The position numbers were made by a program, and so were the translations under genes. 26,817 nt of DNA from a virus: IMG/VR virus record IMGVR_UViG_3300042327_001501, positions 1 through 26,817 of that record. One strand, written 5' to 3'. Below the pieces are notes generated by a model. The model saw only the letters and a list, made by a program, of their open reading frames with translations. It was not told the DNA's origin and ran no database searches. This document shows positions 1 to 6,214 of the stretch, in pieces. Within the stretch, counting starts at the first letter, position 1. Every line of letters starts with the position of its first letter.

Positions 1-23
1 TATTTGTTTGGGTGGGAAAGGTA

Positions 24-95
24 AGCACCTGACAGGACTTGAACCTGCAGCCTTCTCATTACAAATGAGACGCACAGCCATTGTGCTACAGGTGC
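24..95 (-). tRNA. tRNA-Thr (anticodon UGU)
   Basis: The minus strand folds into a complete cloverleaf. It has a perfect 7-bp acceptor stem (GCACCTG/CAGGTGC), a 4-bp D stem (GCAC/GTGC) with a short GG-containing loop, and an anticodon stem TCTCA/TGAGA around loop TTTGTAA. The T arm is GCAGG/CCTGT with loop TTCAAGT. The anticodon is TGT, which reads Thr ACA codons. G1-C72 and C2-G71 agree with threonine identity in bacteria. The discriminator base is T and no CCA is encoded, so CCA must be added after transcription. The 5' end lies 6 bases after the stop codon of the preceding gene, so it is probably cut out of the phage late transcript by RNase P. Confidence 0.9.
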
Positions 96-101
96 AAGGG
101 A

Positions 102-365
102 TCAGGCAACAGGCTTAGCAGGCTGCGGGTTTTCAATGGCGCTGAGGTATTCAGCAACCCGGTCAGGGGTGATACGCATAAGCACACCCTTGCCTTTGCT
201 CAGGTTGTAATAGCTGACACCATTGACCACCACAGGCTTGAGCTTGCGCGCAAAGCTGCCGTCAGAAAGCAGGATGTAGCTGGTGCTGCCTACCTGCGTA
301 TAGCTGGCAGCGCTGGTCAGCTTGGTTTCAGACATATACAGGTCAGGGGTTTTCTTCTTAGTCAT
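102..365 (-). CDS. Small hypothetical phage protein
   Basis: An 87-residue protein that I do not recognise. Residues 28-60 look like a short beta-rich module (YILLSDGSFARKLKPVVVNG followed by SYYNLSKGKG), a style seen in small phage proteins with a possible nucleic-acid-binding fold, but I cannot assign a family. The ATG directly follows the upstream stop codon as TAA-CCT-ATG, the junction used repeatedly in this genome, which supports this start. The tRNA-Thr gene follows 6 bases after its stop. No signal peptide or membrane segment is present. Expression as the last protein gene of the late operon is an inference from the close packing. Confidence 0.65.
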   Translation of the reverse strand: MTKKKTPDLYMSETKLTSAASYTQVGSTSYILLSDGSFARKLKPVVVNGVSYYNLSKGKGVLMRITPDRVAEYLSAIENPQPAKPVA

Positions 366-368
366 AGG

Positions 369-857
369 TTAAAAGTTAAGGAAGGGGTGCTGAGACTTGA
401 ACCAATTTGCAATAAGCAGCGCGTCTGCCGTTGCTAGGGTCAGCCCTTCAGCATCAGGGTAGCGCCTGCTAGCTTCTGCTTTCAGGGCAGCTTTCCATTG
501 GGCTTGTGTTCGATTGCCCTTTGGGATGCCCAAGGGGGCTTGCCACTTCTGGGGGGTCACAAGGATCACCGGGTGCTGCCGTCCTGCGCAGAAGCCTTCC
601 ACCCACCCGGCAGACTTGCCCAGCTTGAAGGCAGCGCTGGAAGGGATGAGCCTGCCCACAAAGGGTGGCACTTTCTCAATAACCACATCACAGCCAAACG
701 GCAGCAGCGCGGCAAGCTCAGCCAAGTCTTCAGGCATTTTACTCAGCGTCACTTCAGGTCTGTTAGCATACATACGCACCACAGCCACACCCCCAGACAT
801 TCCGGGGTCAATGGCTGCAAAGGTAAAGCGCGCTTCTGGTGTAGGGCTGTTGCTCAA
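369..857 (-). CDS. RuvC-like Holliday junction resolvase / RNase H-fold endonuclease
   Basis: A 162-residue protein with the layout of RuvC-type resolvases. The acidic residue of strand 1 is D17 (FAAIDPGMSGG). The second is E61 at the end of a hydrophobic strand (DVVIEKV), and the C-terminal helix carries D145 (TADALLIANW). These match the metal-binding residues of the RNase H superfamily. Phage versions resolve branched or recombination intermediates before packaging. No ATG precedes the IDPG motif. The best available start is TTG at 857, 17 bases after the stop of the endolysin gene, so the exact start is uncertain. A DNA ligase lies two genes upstream, which suggests a joint role in DNA processing late in infection. 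Confidence 0.8.
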   Translation of the reverse strand: MSNSPTPEARFTFAAIDPGMSGGVAVVRMYANRPEVTLSKMPEDLAELAALLPFGCDVVIEKVPPFVGRLIPSSAAFKLGKSAGWVEGFCAGRQHPVILVTPQKWQAPLGIPKGNRTQAQWKAALKAEASRRYPDAEGLTLATADALLIANWFKSQHPFLNF

Positions 858-874
858 GTGCGTTGGTCTTAAAG

Positions 875-1309
875 TTATCTTAGGTGTGCTGCCTTGCGCT
901 TGGTGATGCTAGGGCATCTGGCAAAGTCAAACGACCTTTGAGCGTATCCCTTGAAACCCAGATTGTGTATGGCATACAGATCAGCTGGGGTGGGGGCGCG
1001 CCCGGTAGCCTTCCTGAACCTAGCTGCGTTAAGCTCCAGCCAGCTGTGCAGGTAGGCTTGGCTGCAGGCTGCGTCATAGGCGTAGCTATAGGGGTAGGTA
1101 GGCAGACCCCTAGCAGCGCGCCAAGCGCCTGTGTCCTGCCAGCTAGCTAGGTGAAATTGGGCAAGCCCCCTAGCTGCTCCATTGTCCCCGGTCACCCCAG
1201 CCCTGCCGCTAGACTCAATAGCTATGATGCCCCTGACCAGCTTGGGGGTCACTGCCGGGTCAGCAGCTAGGGCTGAGCTGCATAGGATCAGGGAAAGCAG
1301 GCGCATCAT
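875..1309 (-). CDS. Endolysin: SLT-type lytic transglycosylase with signal peptide
   Basis: A 144-residue protein that starts with a hydrophobic N-terminus (MMRLLSLILCSSALAADP), a plausible Sec signal peptide cut after ALA, or a signal-arrest segment. The mature part has the lysozyme-fold transglycosylase signature: catalytic Glu E32 in AIESSGR, then G-N-G-A-x-x-GLAQF at 41-52, and a later YAIHNLGFKGYA segment. It would cleave peptidoglycan glycan strands from the periplasm. The start ATG overlaps the upstream stop codon (ATGA), and a second ATG follows at once. Because it has its own export signal, the holin nearby may act through membrane depolarisation and not as a large pore; that is inference. 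Confidence 0.8.
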   Translation of the reverse strand: MMRLLSLILCSSALAADPAVTPKLVRGIIAIESSGRAGVTGDNGAARGLAQFHLASWQDTGAWRAARGLPTYPYSYAYDAACSQAYLHSWLELNAARFRKATGRAPTPADLYAIHNLGFKGYAQRSFDFARCPSITKRKAAHLR

Positions 1310-1629
1310 TTTTTGCGCACAGGGGTCAGCGCCCCCTTAATCGTTTCCCCATTGTAAAAGGTGACATTCCAGCTTAGGCAGATAAAGCCCCCATAGGCAA
1401 TATGCACATCAGTCCAAGCTTGGGTGACCCCTTCCGTAAGGCTCAGCCTTTCCTTCAGATCAGCAGCCCAGCCCTTAGCAACCTTGAGCGCGCTGCGCTC
1501 AGTGTGGTCACCATCAATCAGCCTATCATTCAGAAAGTATAGCTCCTGAATGAGACAGTGAACCTGCCAATTTACTTGGTCTTTAGACATAGCTTGTGGG
1601 TATGGTGTGGATAAGTCAGGGGCTGGCAT
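1306..1629 (-). CDS. Hypothetical protein
   Basis: A 107-residue soluble protein with no family I can name. Residues 20-60 look helical (VNWQVHCLIQELYFLNDRL), and the C-terminal half looks like strands (AYGGFICLSWNVTFYNG). The start chosen lies 8 bases after the ligase stop codon and is preceded by GCCT, like other starts here. A second in-frame ATG at codon 14 (MSKDQVNW) is preceded by AGCT and could also be the start. Its stop codon overlaps the start of the endolysin gene, so the two are probably translationally coupled. Confidence 0.6.
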   Translation of the reverse strand: MPAPDLSTPYPQAMSKDQVNWQVHCLIQELYFLNDRLIDGDHTERSALKVAKGWAADLKERLSLTEGVTQAWTDVHIAYGGFICLSWNVTFYNGETIKGALTPVRKK

Positions 1630-1637
1630 AGGCTAGC

Positions 1638-2513
1638 TTATTTGTCCCAGCGTATGCAGACCAAGCTGGGGTGACGCAGTGACCCGGAAGGGGTCAGGCT
1701 GAGGCAGCTGACTTCAGCCAGCGCGCCAATGTATTTAGCTTGGCTGTCATAGATTTCCTGCCGCAGCTGGTCTGACATACCTGAGCCAACCCGCACAGGC
1801 TTGCCGTTATAGGTCACCAGCAAGCTGCCAAGTGTGCCGTCAAGTCTGCCTGTGCCGGGGATGAAGCCCACCACCCTGCAGTCATAGGTCTGGCTAGGCT
1901 TCACCTTGATCCAAGCGCGGGTGCGTTTGCCCTGTGTATAGGTAGCATCTACATCCTTTAGCATCAGCCCTTCAAAGCCTAGGGCTAGCGCGTCTTCCAG
2001 CAGGGTGTCTGCCTGCAGCTGCAGGTCTGAAGTGGTCAGGGTATCAATCACAGGGGTCATACGCACACTGTCCTGAGCGCAGCCCTTCATCCCAGCGTTT
2101 TCAAACATAGTCTCAAGGCAGTCCCTGCGCAGGCAATAGGGGACTCCCTCACTGTCACCCCACCCATCTACTGCGATCAGGTCAAACAATGTAATACAGG
2201 CTAGCTCAGCTGCCTCATACTTCTGGCGCAGCTTGCCCACCCCGGTAAAGAAGTCAGTGCCTGCTGTGGCTTCCCCATCCATTACCACCTTAGACCCGAT
2301 TGCCACAGCCAGCTTGAGTATGTCAGGGGTCAGGACTTCAAGGCTGGTCAGGGGGTTGCCGTTCCGGGTGTGGTAGGTCACCAGCTGCGCGTCAGGGTCA
2401 GCAGTGATGATCACCCTGATACCATCAAGCTTAGGCTCAATAGCCCAAACCCGGTCAGGCAGATTGCTTAGGCAGCTGAGCTGCGCGGCAAGCATAGCTT
2501 TAGGGGCGGTCAT
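1638..2513 (-). CDS. ATP-dependent DNA ligase
   Basis: A 291-residue ligase that seals nicks by way of an enzyme-AMP intermediate. Motif I is EPKLDGIR with the adenylated lysine at K28. Motif III is seen as VVMDGE (E81) and ITLFDLIAVDG (106-117). Motif IV is EGLMLKD (181-187) and motif V is AWIKVKP (200-206, K203 and K205). A short OB-fold follows (about 212-291: VVGFIPGTGR, VRVGSGM). It has only the nucleotidyltransferase and OB domains, similar in size to small phage and bacterial LigD-like or T7-like ligases. The start follows the upstream stop as TGA-ACCT-ATG. It is placed between small membrane-protein and lysis genes and not with the helicase block. Confidence 0.93.
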   Translation of the reverse strand: MTAPKAMLAAQLSCLSNLPDRVWAIEPKLDGIRVIITADPDAQLVTYHTRNGNPLTSLEVLTPDILKLAVAIGSKVVMDGEATAGTDFFTGVGKLRQKYEAAELACITLFDLIAVDGWGDSEGVPYCLRRDCLETMFENAGMKGCAQDSVRMTPVIDTLTTSDLQLQADTLLEDALALGFEGLMLKDVDATYTQGKRTRAWIKVKPSQTYDCRVVGFIPGTGRLDGTLGSLLVTYNGKPVRVGSGMSDQLRQEIYDSQAKYIGALAEVSCLSLTPSGSLRHPSLVCIRWDK

Positions 2514-2517
2514 AGGT

Positions 2518-2676
2518 TCAGCGCTTGCGGGTGGTCAGGCTGTTGCAGGCAAGGGCAAGCAGCAGGATCAGGGTGAAGCCTAGGGCTAGCAGCCCCATCC
2601 CCTTGAAGTAGTTAGCTTGGGCTTCAGCTAGGGTGGTCTTAGCAGGCTGGGTGGTGTGTGACTTGTGGGTTTTCAT
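2518..2676 (-). CDS. Small single-pass membrane protein (52 aa)
   Basis: A short reading frame of 52 residues that fills a gap that would otherwise be empty. It starts MKTHKSHTTQPAKTT, has one hydrophobic segment at about 28-45 (GLLALGFTLILLLALAC) and ends in a basic tail. The start is preceded by CCCT and the stop is followed by ACCTATG of the ligase gene, both typical of this genome. I infer an inner-membrane protein, possibly a holin regulator or lysis accessory protein, from its size and neighbourhood only. Confidence 0.6.
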   Translation of the reverse strand: MKTHKSHTTQPAKTTLAEAQANYFKGMGLLALGFTLILLLALACNSLTTRKR

Positions 2677-2697
2677 AGGGCGGGTGTAGGTAATGGG

Positions 2698-3075
2698 TTA
2701 GCTCCAGATACCAGCAGCCTTGTCCCAGCTGCCTACCTTGCTGGGTCTGCGGGGGGCAGTGCCTCTATGGGTCAGGCAGCTGCCGTTGCGCTTGAAGGTG
2801 CGCAGGGAAGGGGGCAGCACCCGGAAGGTGCGCAGTCCGGCAGCAATCAGCTTCCAATAGTCCAGCTGCTCAAGGGTGCGCTTCTGGATCGCAAGCGCGT
2901 CAAGCCAAGGCTGGGTGTTAGGCTGGCAGTAGGCAATCAGCGCAAGGTCTTCAAGCTTCCGGGCTTCCAGCTTCTGCACCCAGAAAGGCGCAGCGTATTC
3001 CAGCTGGGCGGGTGTCCAAGTCTTCAGGTCAGTGCGGTCAGTAGGGGCAGTGGGCTTCATAGGGCGGGTGGTCAT
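2698..3075 (-). CDS. Hypothetical protein
   Basis: A 125-residue basic protein with no recognised domain. It has Trp and Leu-rich helices in the middle (EYAAPFWVQKLEARKLEDLA) and a basic, Ser/Thr/Pro-rich C-terminus. Two in-frame starts are possible. ATG at 3075 follows the upstream stop with TCCTAACCT between them, and ATG at 3060 is preceded by ACCCGCCCT. The 14 bases ending in ATGAA at 3060 are the same as those at the start of the next gene (2676), so the shorter 120-residue form is a real alternative. Confidence 0.6.
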   Translation of the reverse strand: MTTRPMKPTAPTDRTDLKTWTPAQLEYAAPFWVQKLEARKLEDLALIAYCQPNTQPWLDALAIQKRTLEQLDYWKLIAAGLRTFRVLPPSLRTFKRNGSCLTHRGTAPRRPSKVGSWDKAAGIWS

Positions 3076-3084
3076 AGGTTAGGA

Positions 3085-3669
3085 TTAGCGGGTGTAGAAG
3101 GAAGGGTGCAGGTCATTCCAGAAGTAGCGACCAGCGGCAGGGTTATGCTTGATGATCAGCTGCTGCACAGCCATAGAGCTGTCAGCCCCATCAGTCTTCA
3201 CGCGCTCAGTCAGGATAGCGTCAGCGTCAGTCAGGGTGTAGCGCAGGGACTTGGCTACGGCAGCAACCTGCTTCTCAGACAAGCTGCCCCTTTCAAACAG
3301 CTTCCAGAGAATGTCAGCCCGGAAGGTGGCAGCGCTTTGGGGGTAGCCAAAGCAGTGCTTGGGGTTGAAGGACTGCACCAGCGCGATCACCAAGGGGCAG
3401 GCAGCTAGCGCGGCAAGCCTAGGCTCAGCTACTTCCTTGATGATGCGCTGCTGCTCAAGGTGGGCTTCCCGGCGCTGCTCATAGGTGCGCTGCTCAGCAG
3501 CCATACGCTCAGCGTCCAACTCCCTGCCCTTGAAGCGCAGGGCATCTACGCTGCAGCCAAGGTGGGTAGCTAGGCACTGACCGCCCCAGACCTTGCCTGC
3601 GTAAAGGTGTGAATACTTCAGCGCCTGACCGCAGCAGCTGCAAATCCCGGTGACTTCCTCAGGGTTCAT
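3085..3669 (-). CDS. Hypothetical protein with N-terminal zinc-finger-like cysteines
   Basis: A 194-residue protein from ATG at 3669. The longer frame back to a TTG at 3762 would overlap the upstream gene and is unlikely. The N-terminus has a CxCC pair (GICSCCGQ, residues 8-15) and a second cluster (GGQCLATHLGC, 29-39), which suggests a zinc-ribbon or treble-clef fold. A charged helix follows (48-77, rich in Glu, Arg and Gln), then an unassigned helical part. Possible roles in nucleic-acid or protein binding are inference. The gap to the upstream stop is 19 bases. Confidence 0.65.
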   Translation of the reverse strand: MNPEEVTGICSCCGQALKYSHLYAGKVWGGQCLATHLGCSVDALRFKGRELDAERMAAEQRTYEQRREAHLEQQRIIKEVAEPRLAALAACPLVIALVQSFNPKHCFGYPQSAATFRADILWKLFERGSLSEKQVAAVAKSLRYTLTDADAILTERVKTDGADSSMAVQQLIIKHNPAAGRYFWNDLHPSFYTR

Positions 3670-3688
3670 AGTGTGATCTGGTGAAGGG

Positions 3689-4024
3689 TTAGACCTTGGC
3701 GGCAAGGCTGCACTCGCGCGCCCGATTGCCCCAAGCTGCGGGGGTGGTGTTCCACAATCCAAGCTTAACAGCTTGGGGGCAGTTGTTCAGGAAAGCCTGC
3801 AGGGTGTTTCGAGCTTCACAGTAAAGATCAGCAGCGCGCTTGTAATCCCTGCGAGCTTCACGGAAGTAGGTCTTACGCTTATTGTCACTGAGCTTGGTGC
3901 TAGTCAGCGCGTCAGATCGCGCAGCTTCAGCGCTTTGCATCAGCAGCTTGGCTTCAAAAGCCAGCTTATAGGCTTTGCTTTTCAGCATATCAATTTCAGT
4001 GGGGGTCATAATCGGGTTGGTCAT
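3689..4024 (-). CDS. Hypothetical helical protein
   Basis: A 111-residue protein, mostly helical and Ala/Lys/Arg-rich (DMLKSKAYKLAFEAKLLMQS, then YFREARRDYKRAADLYCEAR). The repeated helix pairs look somewhat like a TPR, but no repeat is clear enough to name. The start ATG is preceded by GACCT. A second ATG at codon 6 is less favoured. No membrane segment or signal peptide is present. I do not recognise it. Confidence 0.6.
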   Translation of the reverse strand: MTNPIMTPTEIDMLKSKAYKLAFEAKLLMQSAEAARSDALTSTKLSDNKRKTYFREARRDYKRAADLYCEARNTLQAFLNNCPQAVKLGLWNTTPAAWGNRARECSLAAKV

Positions 4025-4057
4025 AGGTCACCTAGCCTGCCCCTGATCTGCCTGCCG

Positions 4058-4246
4058 TCAAGCCCTTTGCCTAAGTCCTTTGGGACTACCCCAGCGCTCA
4101 AGCTTCCACCCGGCACGCTCAGCCTGCCTAGCCTTCAGCCAAGCCAGCTTAAACTGCCTAGCCCTTAGGGTCTTAGACCCCCTTGGCTTGCCCTTGGCAG
4201 GGGGTTTAGGGGGTAGCTTGGCTGTCTGCCTAGGTCTGGGGGGCAT
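4058..4246 (-). CDS. Small highly basic hypothetical protein
   Basis: A 62-residue protein very rich in Lys, Arg and Pro (MPPRPRQTAKLPPKPPAKGK, then RARQFKLAWLKARQAERAGW). It has a disordered basic N-terminus and one amphipathic helix. Such composition suits nucleic-acid binding, but there is no direct evidence. The start is preceded by GCCCT, as in other genes here, and it fills the space between two better supported genes with gaps of 33 and 39 bases. Its reality rests on context. Confidence 0.5.
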   Translation of the reverse strand: MPPRPRQTAKLPPKPPAKGKPRGSKTLRARQFKLAWLKARQAERAGWKLERWGSPKGLRQRA

Positions 4247-4285
4247 AGGGCTTCCTAGCCAATCCTGCCAGCTGGGGGTGTCCAG

Positions 4286-4552
4286 CTACATCCTGACGCG
4301 CCTATACCCCTGCCGCCATAGGGCTTCCACCACCACTGCGGTCAGGTGACGCACCTTCTTCTCAGGGCAGTCCCAATCCCCGCAGTGCAGGCTTTCGTGG
4401 ACAAGGCTGTTAAGCCTGCTGCGCTCAGTCCTATGGTCAGGGTCAATCCTAATCTCATACCTGTTGCCGCCCTTACGCCTGACCTTACCCCAGCAGTCTT
4501 CTGCCGTCAGGTCAGCTTCCATTATCTTCAGCCTTTTCTTTATCTTAGCCAT
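4286..4552 (-). CDS. Small HExxH zinc-metalloprotease-like protein
   Basis: An 88-residue protein with the motif LVHESLH at 50-56, which matches the HExxH zinc-binding motif of zincin proteases. E64 in the following segment (CPEKKVRHLTAVVVEAL) could be the third ligand. The end (ALWRQGYRRVRM) is a pattern I know from small phage proteins annotated as ImmA/IrrE-like or SprT-like metallopeptidases. The substrate is unknown. The start overlaps the upstream gene by 8 bases (ATGGCTAA). It is the only gene I found in this window that ends in TAG. Confidence 0.65.
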   Translation of the reverse strand: MAKIKKRLKIMEADLTAEDCWGKVRRKGGNRYEIRIDPDHRTERSRLNSLVHESLHCGDWDCPEKKVRHLTAVVVEALWRQGYRRVRM

Positions 4553-4883
4553 TGGCGGCAGGCTTAAACATTCTGTAAGCCAACGCGCCCCCGATCAGCA
4601 CACAGCCAAAGGCTAGGGCTAGGCTTATATCCCGGCAGGTTATCAAGGCTTGTGTGGCGCTGCTTAGGTTTTCCTGCAGGCGCTTATCATCAGAAGCAAA
4701 CCCACCGGGCTGGTCAGGCGTGATGAGCAGCACCATAAAGTCAGCCTTGTGGATGCTGGTAAGGATAAAGTCTGCCGTCAGATACAGGGTGACCGCGCAC
4801 AGTCCTGAGATCATCACGCAGCCTATCACAGCAATAAGCAGGTTATGCGGGTTGAAGCGTGAGCTATCAGGATTACTTGGCAT
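4545..4883 (-). CDS. Membrane protein with two TM segments
   Basis: A 112-residue protein with two hydrophobic helices at about 14-36 (NLLIAVIGCVMISGLCAVTL) and 86-105 (ISLALAFGCVLIGGALAYRM), joined by a roughly 50-residue polar loop. It lies right after the holin gene, with an 11-base overlap, which points to a role in lysis such as antiholin or a second holin. I cannot assign a family. The loop has no lipobox and no clear coiled coil, so it is not an obvious spanin. Confidence 0.65.
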   Translation of the reverse strand: MPSNPDSSRFNPHNLLIAVIGCVMISGLCAVTLYLTADFILTSIHKADFMVLLITPDQPGGFASDDKRLQENLSSATQALITCRDISLALAFGCVLIGGALAYRMFKPAANG

Positions 4884-5268
4884 TTTTCTTTCCCTTCTTA
4901 GCTTGGGGCTTCCGGGGCTTCACAGGTTTAAGCTCAGCTTGGGCAGCTTGCACCTTAGCCTGCATCTTAGCCTTTAGGAATTGCAGACCATACTGCTGGA
5001 TTTCCGGGGCGGCAAACCCCGCCACACCACAAATACACACCCGCAGGTTTTCCTGCTCCACATAAGACCTGCTAGCTTGGTTCACAAAGTAGGCAGTGAC
5101 CATAGCTGCCACAGCTGATCTGAGCAGGTATCCCCAGCTAGCCTTTTCCTCAGACATTAGCTGTCTGGCAATCAGGGCAGACCCGCCCAGCGCGGCAGCT
5201 ATGATGCCCTGTTTAATCGAGTCATCCCCGGTGACTGACTCAAAGCCTGTGGGTGAAGCAGCGCTCAT
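4873..5268 (-). CDS. Putative holin (class I-like, three TM segments)
   Basis: A 131-residue protein with three hydrophobic stretches at about 19-36 (KQGIIAAALGGSALIARQLM), 46-64 (GYLLRSAVAAMVTAYFVNQA) and 75-90 (RVCICGVAGFAAPEIQQYG), and a long Lys/Pro-rich C-terminal tail (113-131). This layout, including the ICGVAGFAAPEI segment, resembles phage holins of the Phage_holin_3 / LydA type. It would form lesions in the inner membrane and set the time of lysis. The start codon overlaps the stop of the spanin candidate (TATGA), and the next membrane-protein gene overlaps its end. Confidence 0.72.
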   Translation of the reverse strand: MSAASPTGFESVTGDDSIKQGIIAAALGGSALIARQLMSEEKASWGYLLRSAVAAMVTAYFVNQASRSYVEQENLRVCICGVAGFAAPEIQQYGLQFLKAKMQAKVQAAQAELKPVKPRKPQAKKGKKNAK

Positions 5269-6059
5269 AGGGGTTGCTCAGGGTCTGGGTTAGGTTCAGC
5301 TGGCTTGGCTTCCGGGGCTTCCACCTTTGCAGCTGGGAACAAATAGCGCCAAAGCTTGATGCTGCCAGCAACCATCCCCTGCAGGGCGGCAAGTCCGACC
5401 AGCGCGCAGACCCCTATGATGAGCCAGCTGAAGGCAGGGCTGTCCATTACCCAAGTCAGGGCGCTGCAAAGCATACCCCCAAGGATAACCAACCCGGCAC
5501 TGAGCTTGCTGACACCCACCCAGCTGCCAAAGGCTAGCAGCGCCACACCCAGCGCGATCAGTCCAGCGCCCAAGGTGCTGAGCTGCTGGGCAATCTTATC
5601 TTTCCGCGCCTGCTCAATAGCCTTGTCCCGGTCAGACAGCTGGCGCTTCAGCTCAGTGATCTCAGCTGCGGACTTCTTCTGCTGGGCTTCCAGCTTAACC
5701 CATAAATCATCTAGGTCAGCCTTCAGCTTAGCACCATAGGCTTTGGCTTCAGCGTATGCCTTTGGGTCATTTAGCTGGATACGCTGCCGCACAAAGGCAA
5801 GGTCACCCGGCAGCACCATAGGCAGATAGCTGGCAGCCACTGACAGCTCAGCTTCTACGGCAGCAGGCTTACCATCAGCATTGGCTTCACGCGCGCCTTG
5901 GATGCTGGCGGCAATACGCTGGTCAGCTTTGTCCTGCTTATTGCCAAAGGTAGCTGTGCTATCCTGCGCAGGCACAGGCGCGGGGGCTGGGGCTTCAGGC
6001 TTCTTAGACCTAGCGCAGCCTGCCAAAGCTACTATGATGAGCAGCCAAGGCAGGCGCAT
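5265..6059 (-). CDS. Lipoprotein with coiled coil and C-terminal TM segments; candidate u-spanin
   Basis: A 264-residue protein. The N-terminus is a lipoprotein signal (LLIIVALAGC, lipobox LAGC, Cys15 followed by Ala-Arg, which in Gram-negatives favours the outer membrane). A Pro/Ala-rich linker covers about 20-32. A helical region with coiled-coil character follows (about 105-158, KLEAQQKKSAAEITELKRQL). Three hydrophobic segments then lie at about 161-183, 186-205 and 210-232, and a Pro/Glu tail ends the protein. A lipid anchor at one end and membrane helices at the other is the plan of a unimolecular spanin such as T1 gp11, which fuses inner and outer membranes. T1 gp11 has one TM segment, so three is unusual. 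Confidence 0.65.
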   Translation of the reverse strand: MRLPWLLIIVALAGCARSKKPEAPAPAPVPAQDSTATFGNKQDKADQRIAASIQGAREANADGKPAAVEAELSVAASYLPMVLPGDLAFVRQRIQLNDPKAYAEAKAYGAKLKADLDDLWVKLEAQQKKSAAEITELKRQLSDRDKAIEQARKDKIAQQLSTLGAGLIALGVALLAFGSWVGVSKLSAGLVILGGMLCSALTWVMDSPAFSWLIIGVCALVGLAALQGMVAGSIKLWRYLFPAAKVEAPEAKPAEPNPDPEQPL

Positions 6060-6062
6060 AGA

Positions 6063-6203
6063 TCACTTGCCGCGCAGCTTGGCGCGAACCTTGGTGAACA
6101 ACTCCTTAGCCTTGGCTGTGATAGCCTGAAGCTTGGCAGGGTTGTTAGCGAACACCAGCAACCCGGTCAGGAAGCCAGCAAGGAAGGTGAGGATATAGCA
6201 CAT
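6063..6203 (-). CDS. Small membrane protein (46 aa) at the start of the lysis cluster
   Basis: A 46-residue frame with an N-terminal hydrophobic segment (MCYILTFLAGFLTGLLVFAN, residues 1-20) and a basic amphipathic helix (KLQAITAKAKELFTKVRAKL). It fills the gap between fiber and spanin candidate. The start is preceded by AAACCT after the fiber stop codon, and its stop is followed by TCT-ATG of the next gene, the same TGA-TCT-ATG junction as at 23885. Its form fits a small holin, antiholin or membrane anchor; the exact role is unknown. Confidence 0.65.
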   Translation of the reverse strand: MCYILTFLAGFLTGLLVFANNPAKLQAITAKAKELFTKVRAKLRGK

Positions 6204-6214
6204 AGGTTTAAAGG

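Noticed and set aside
1-23. Short tail of sequence left of the tRNA
   Set aside because: Too short to judge; no terminator or gene can be seen in it.
24-95. tRNA as a prophage attachment site
   Set aside because: The tRNA is complete and tightly packed behind a phage gene, and no integrase or second copy of its 3' end is visible in the window, so a phage-carried tRNA is the simpler reading.
2665-3408. A 247-codon plus-strand open frame
   Set aside because: It lies opposite two minus-strand genes that have genome-typical starts and stops, and its composition (Gly, Leu, Gln, Ser-rich with no domain) is that of an antisense shadow. No other plus-strand gene is supported in the window.
3670-3762. 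N-terminal extension of the zinc-finger-like gene to TTG 3762
   Set aside because: It would overlap the upstream gene by about 70 bases with a Pro-rich odd peptide; ATG 3669 has a normal gap.
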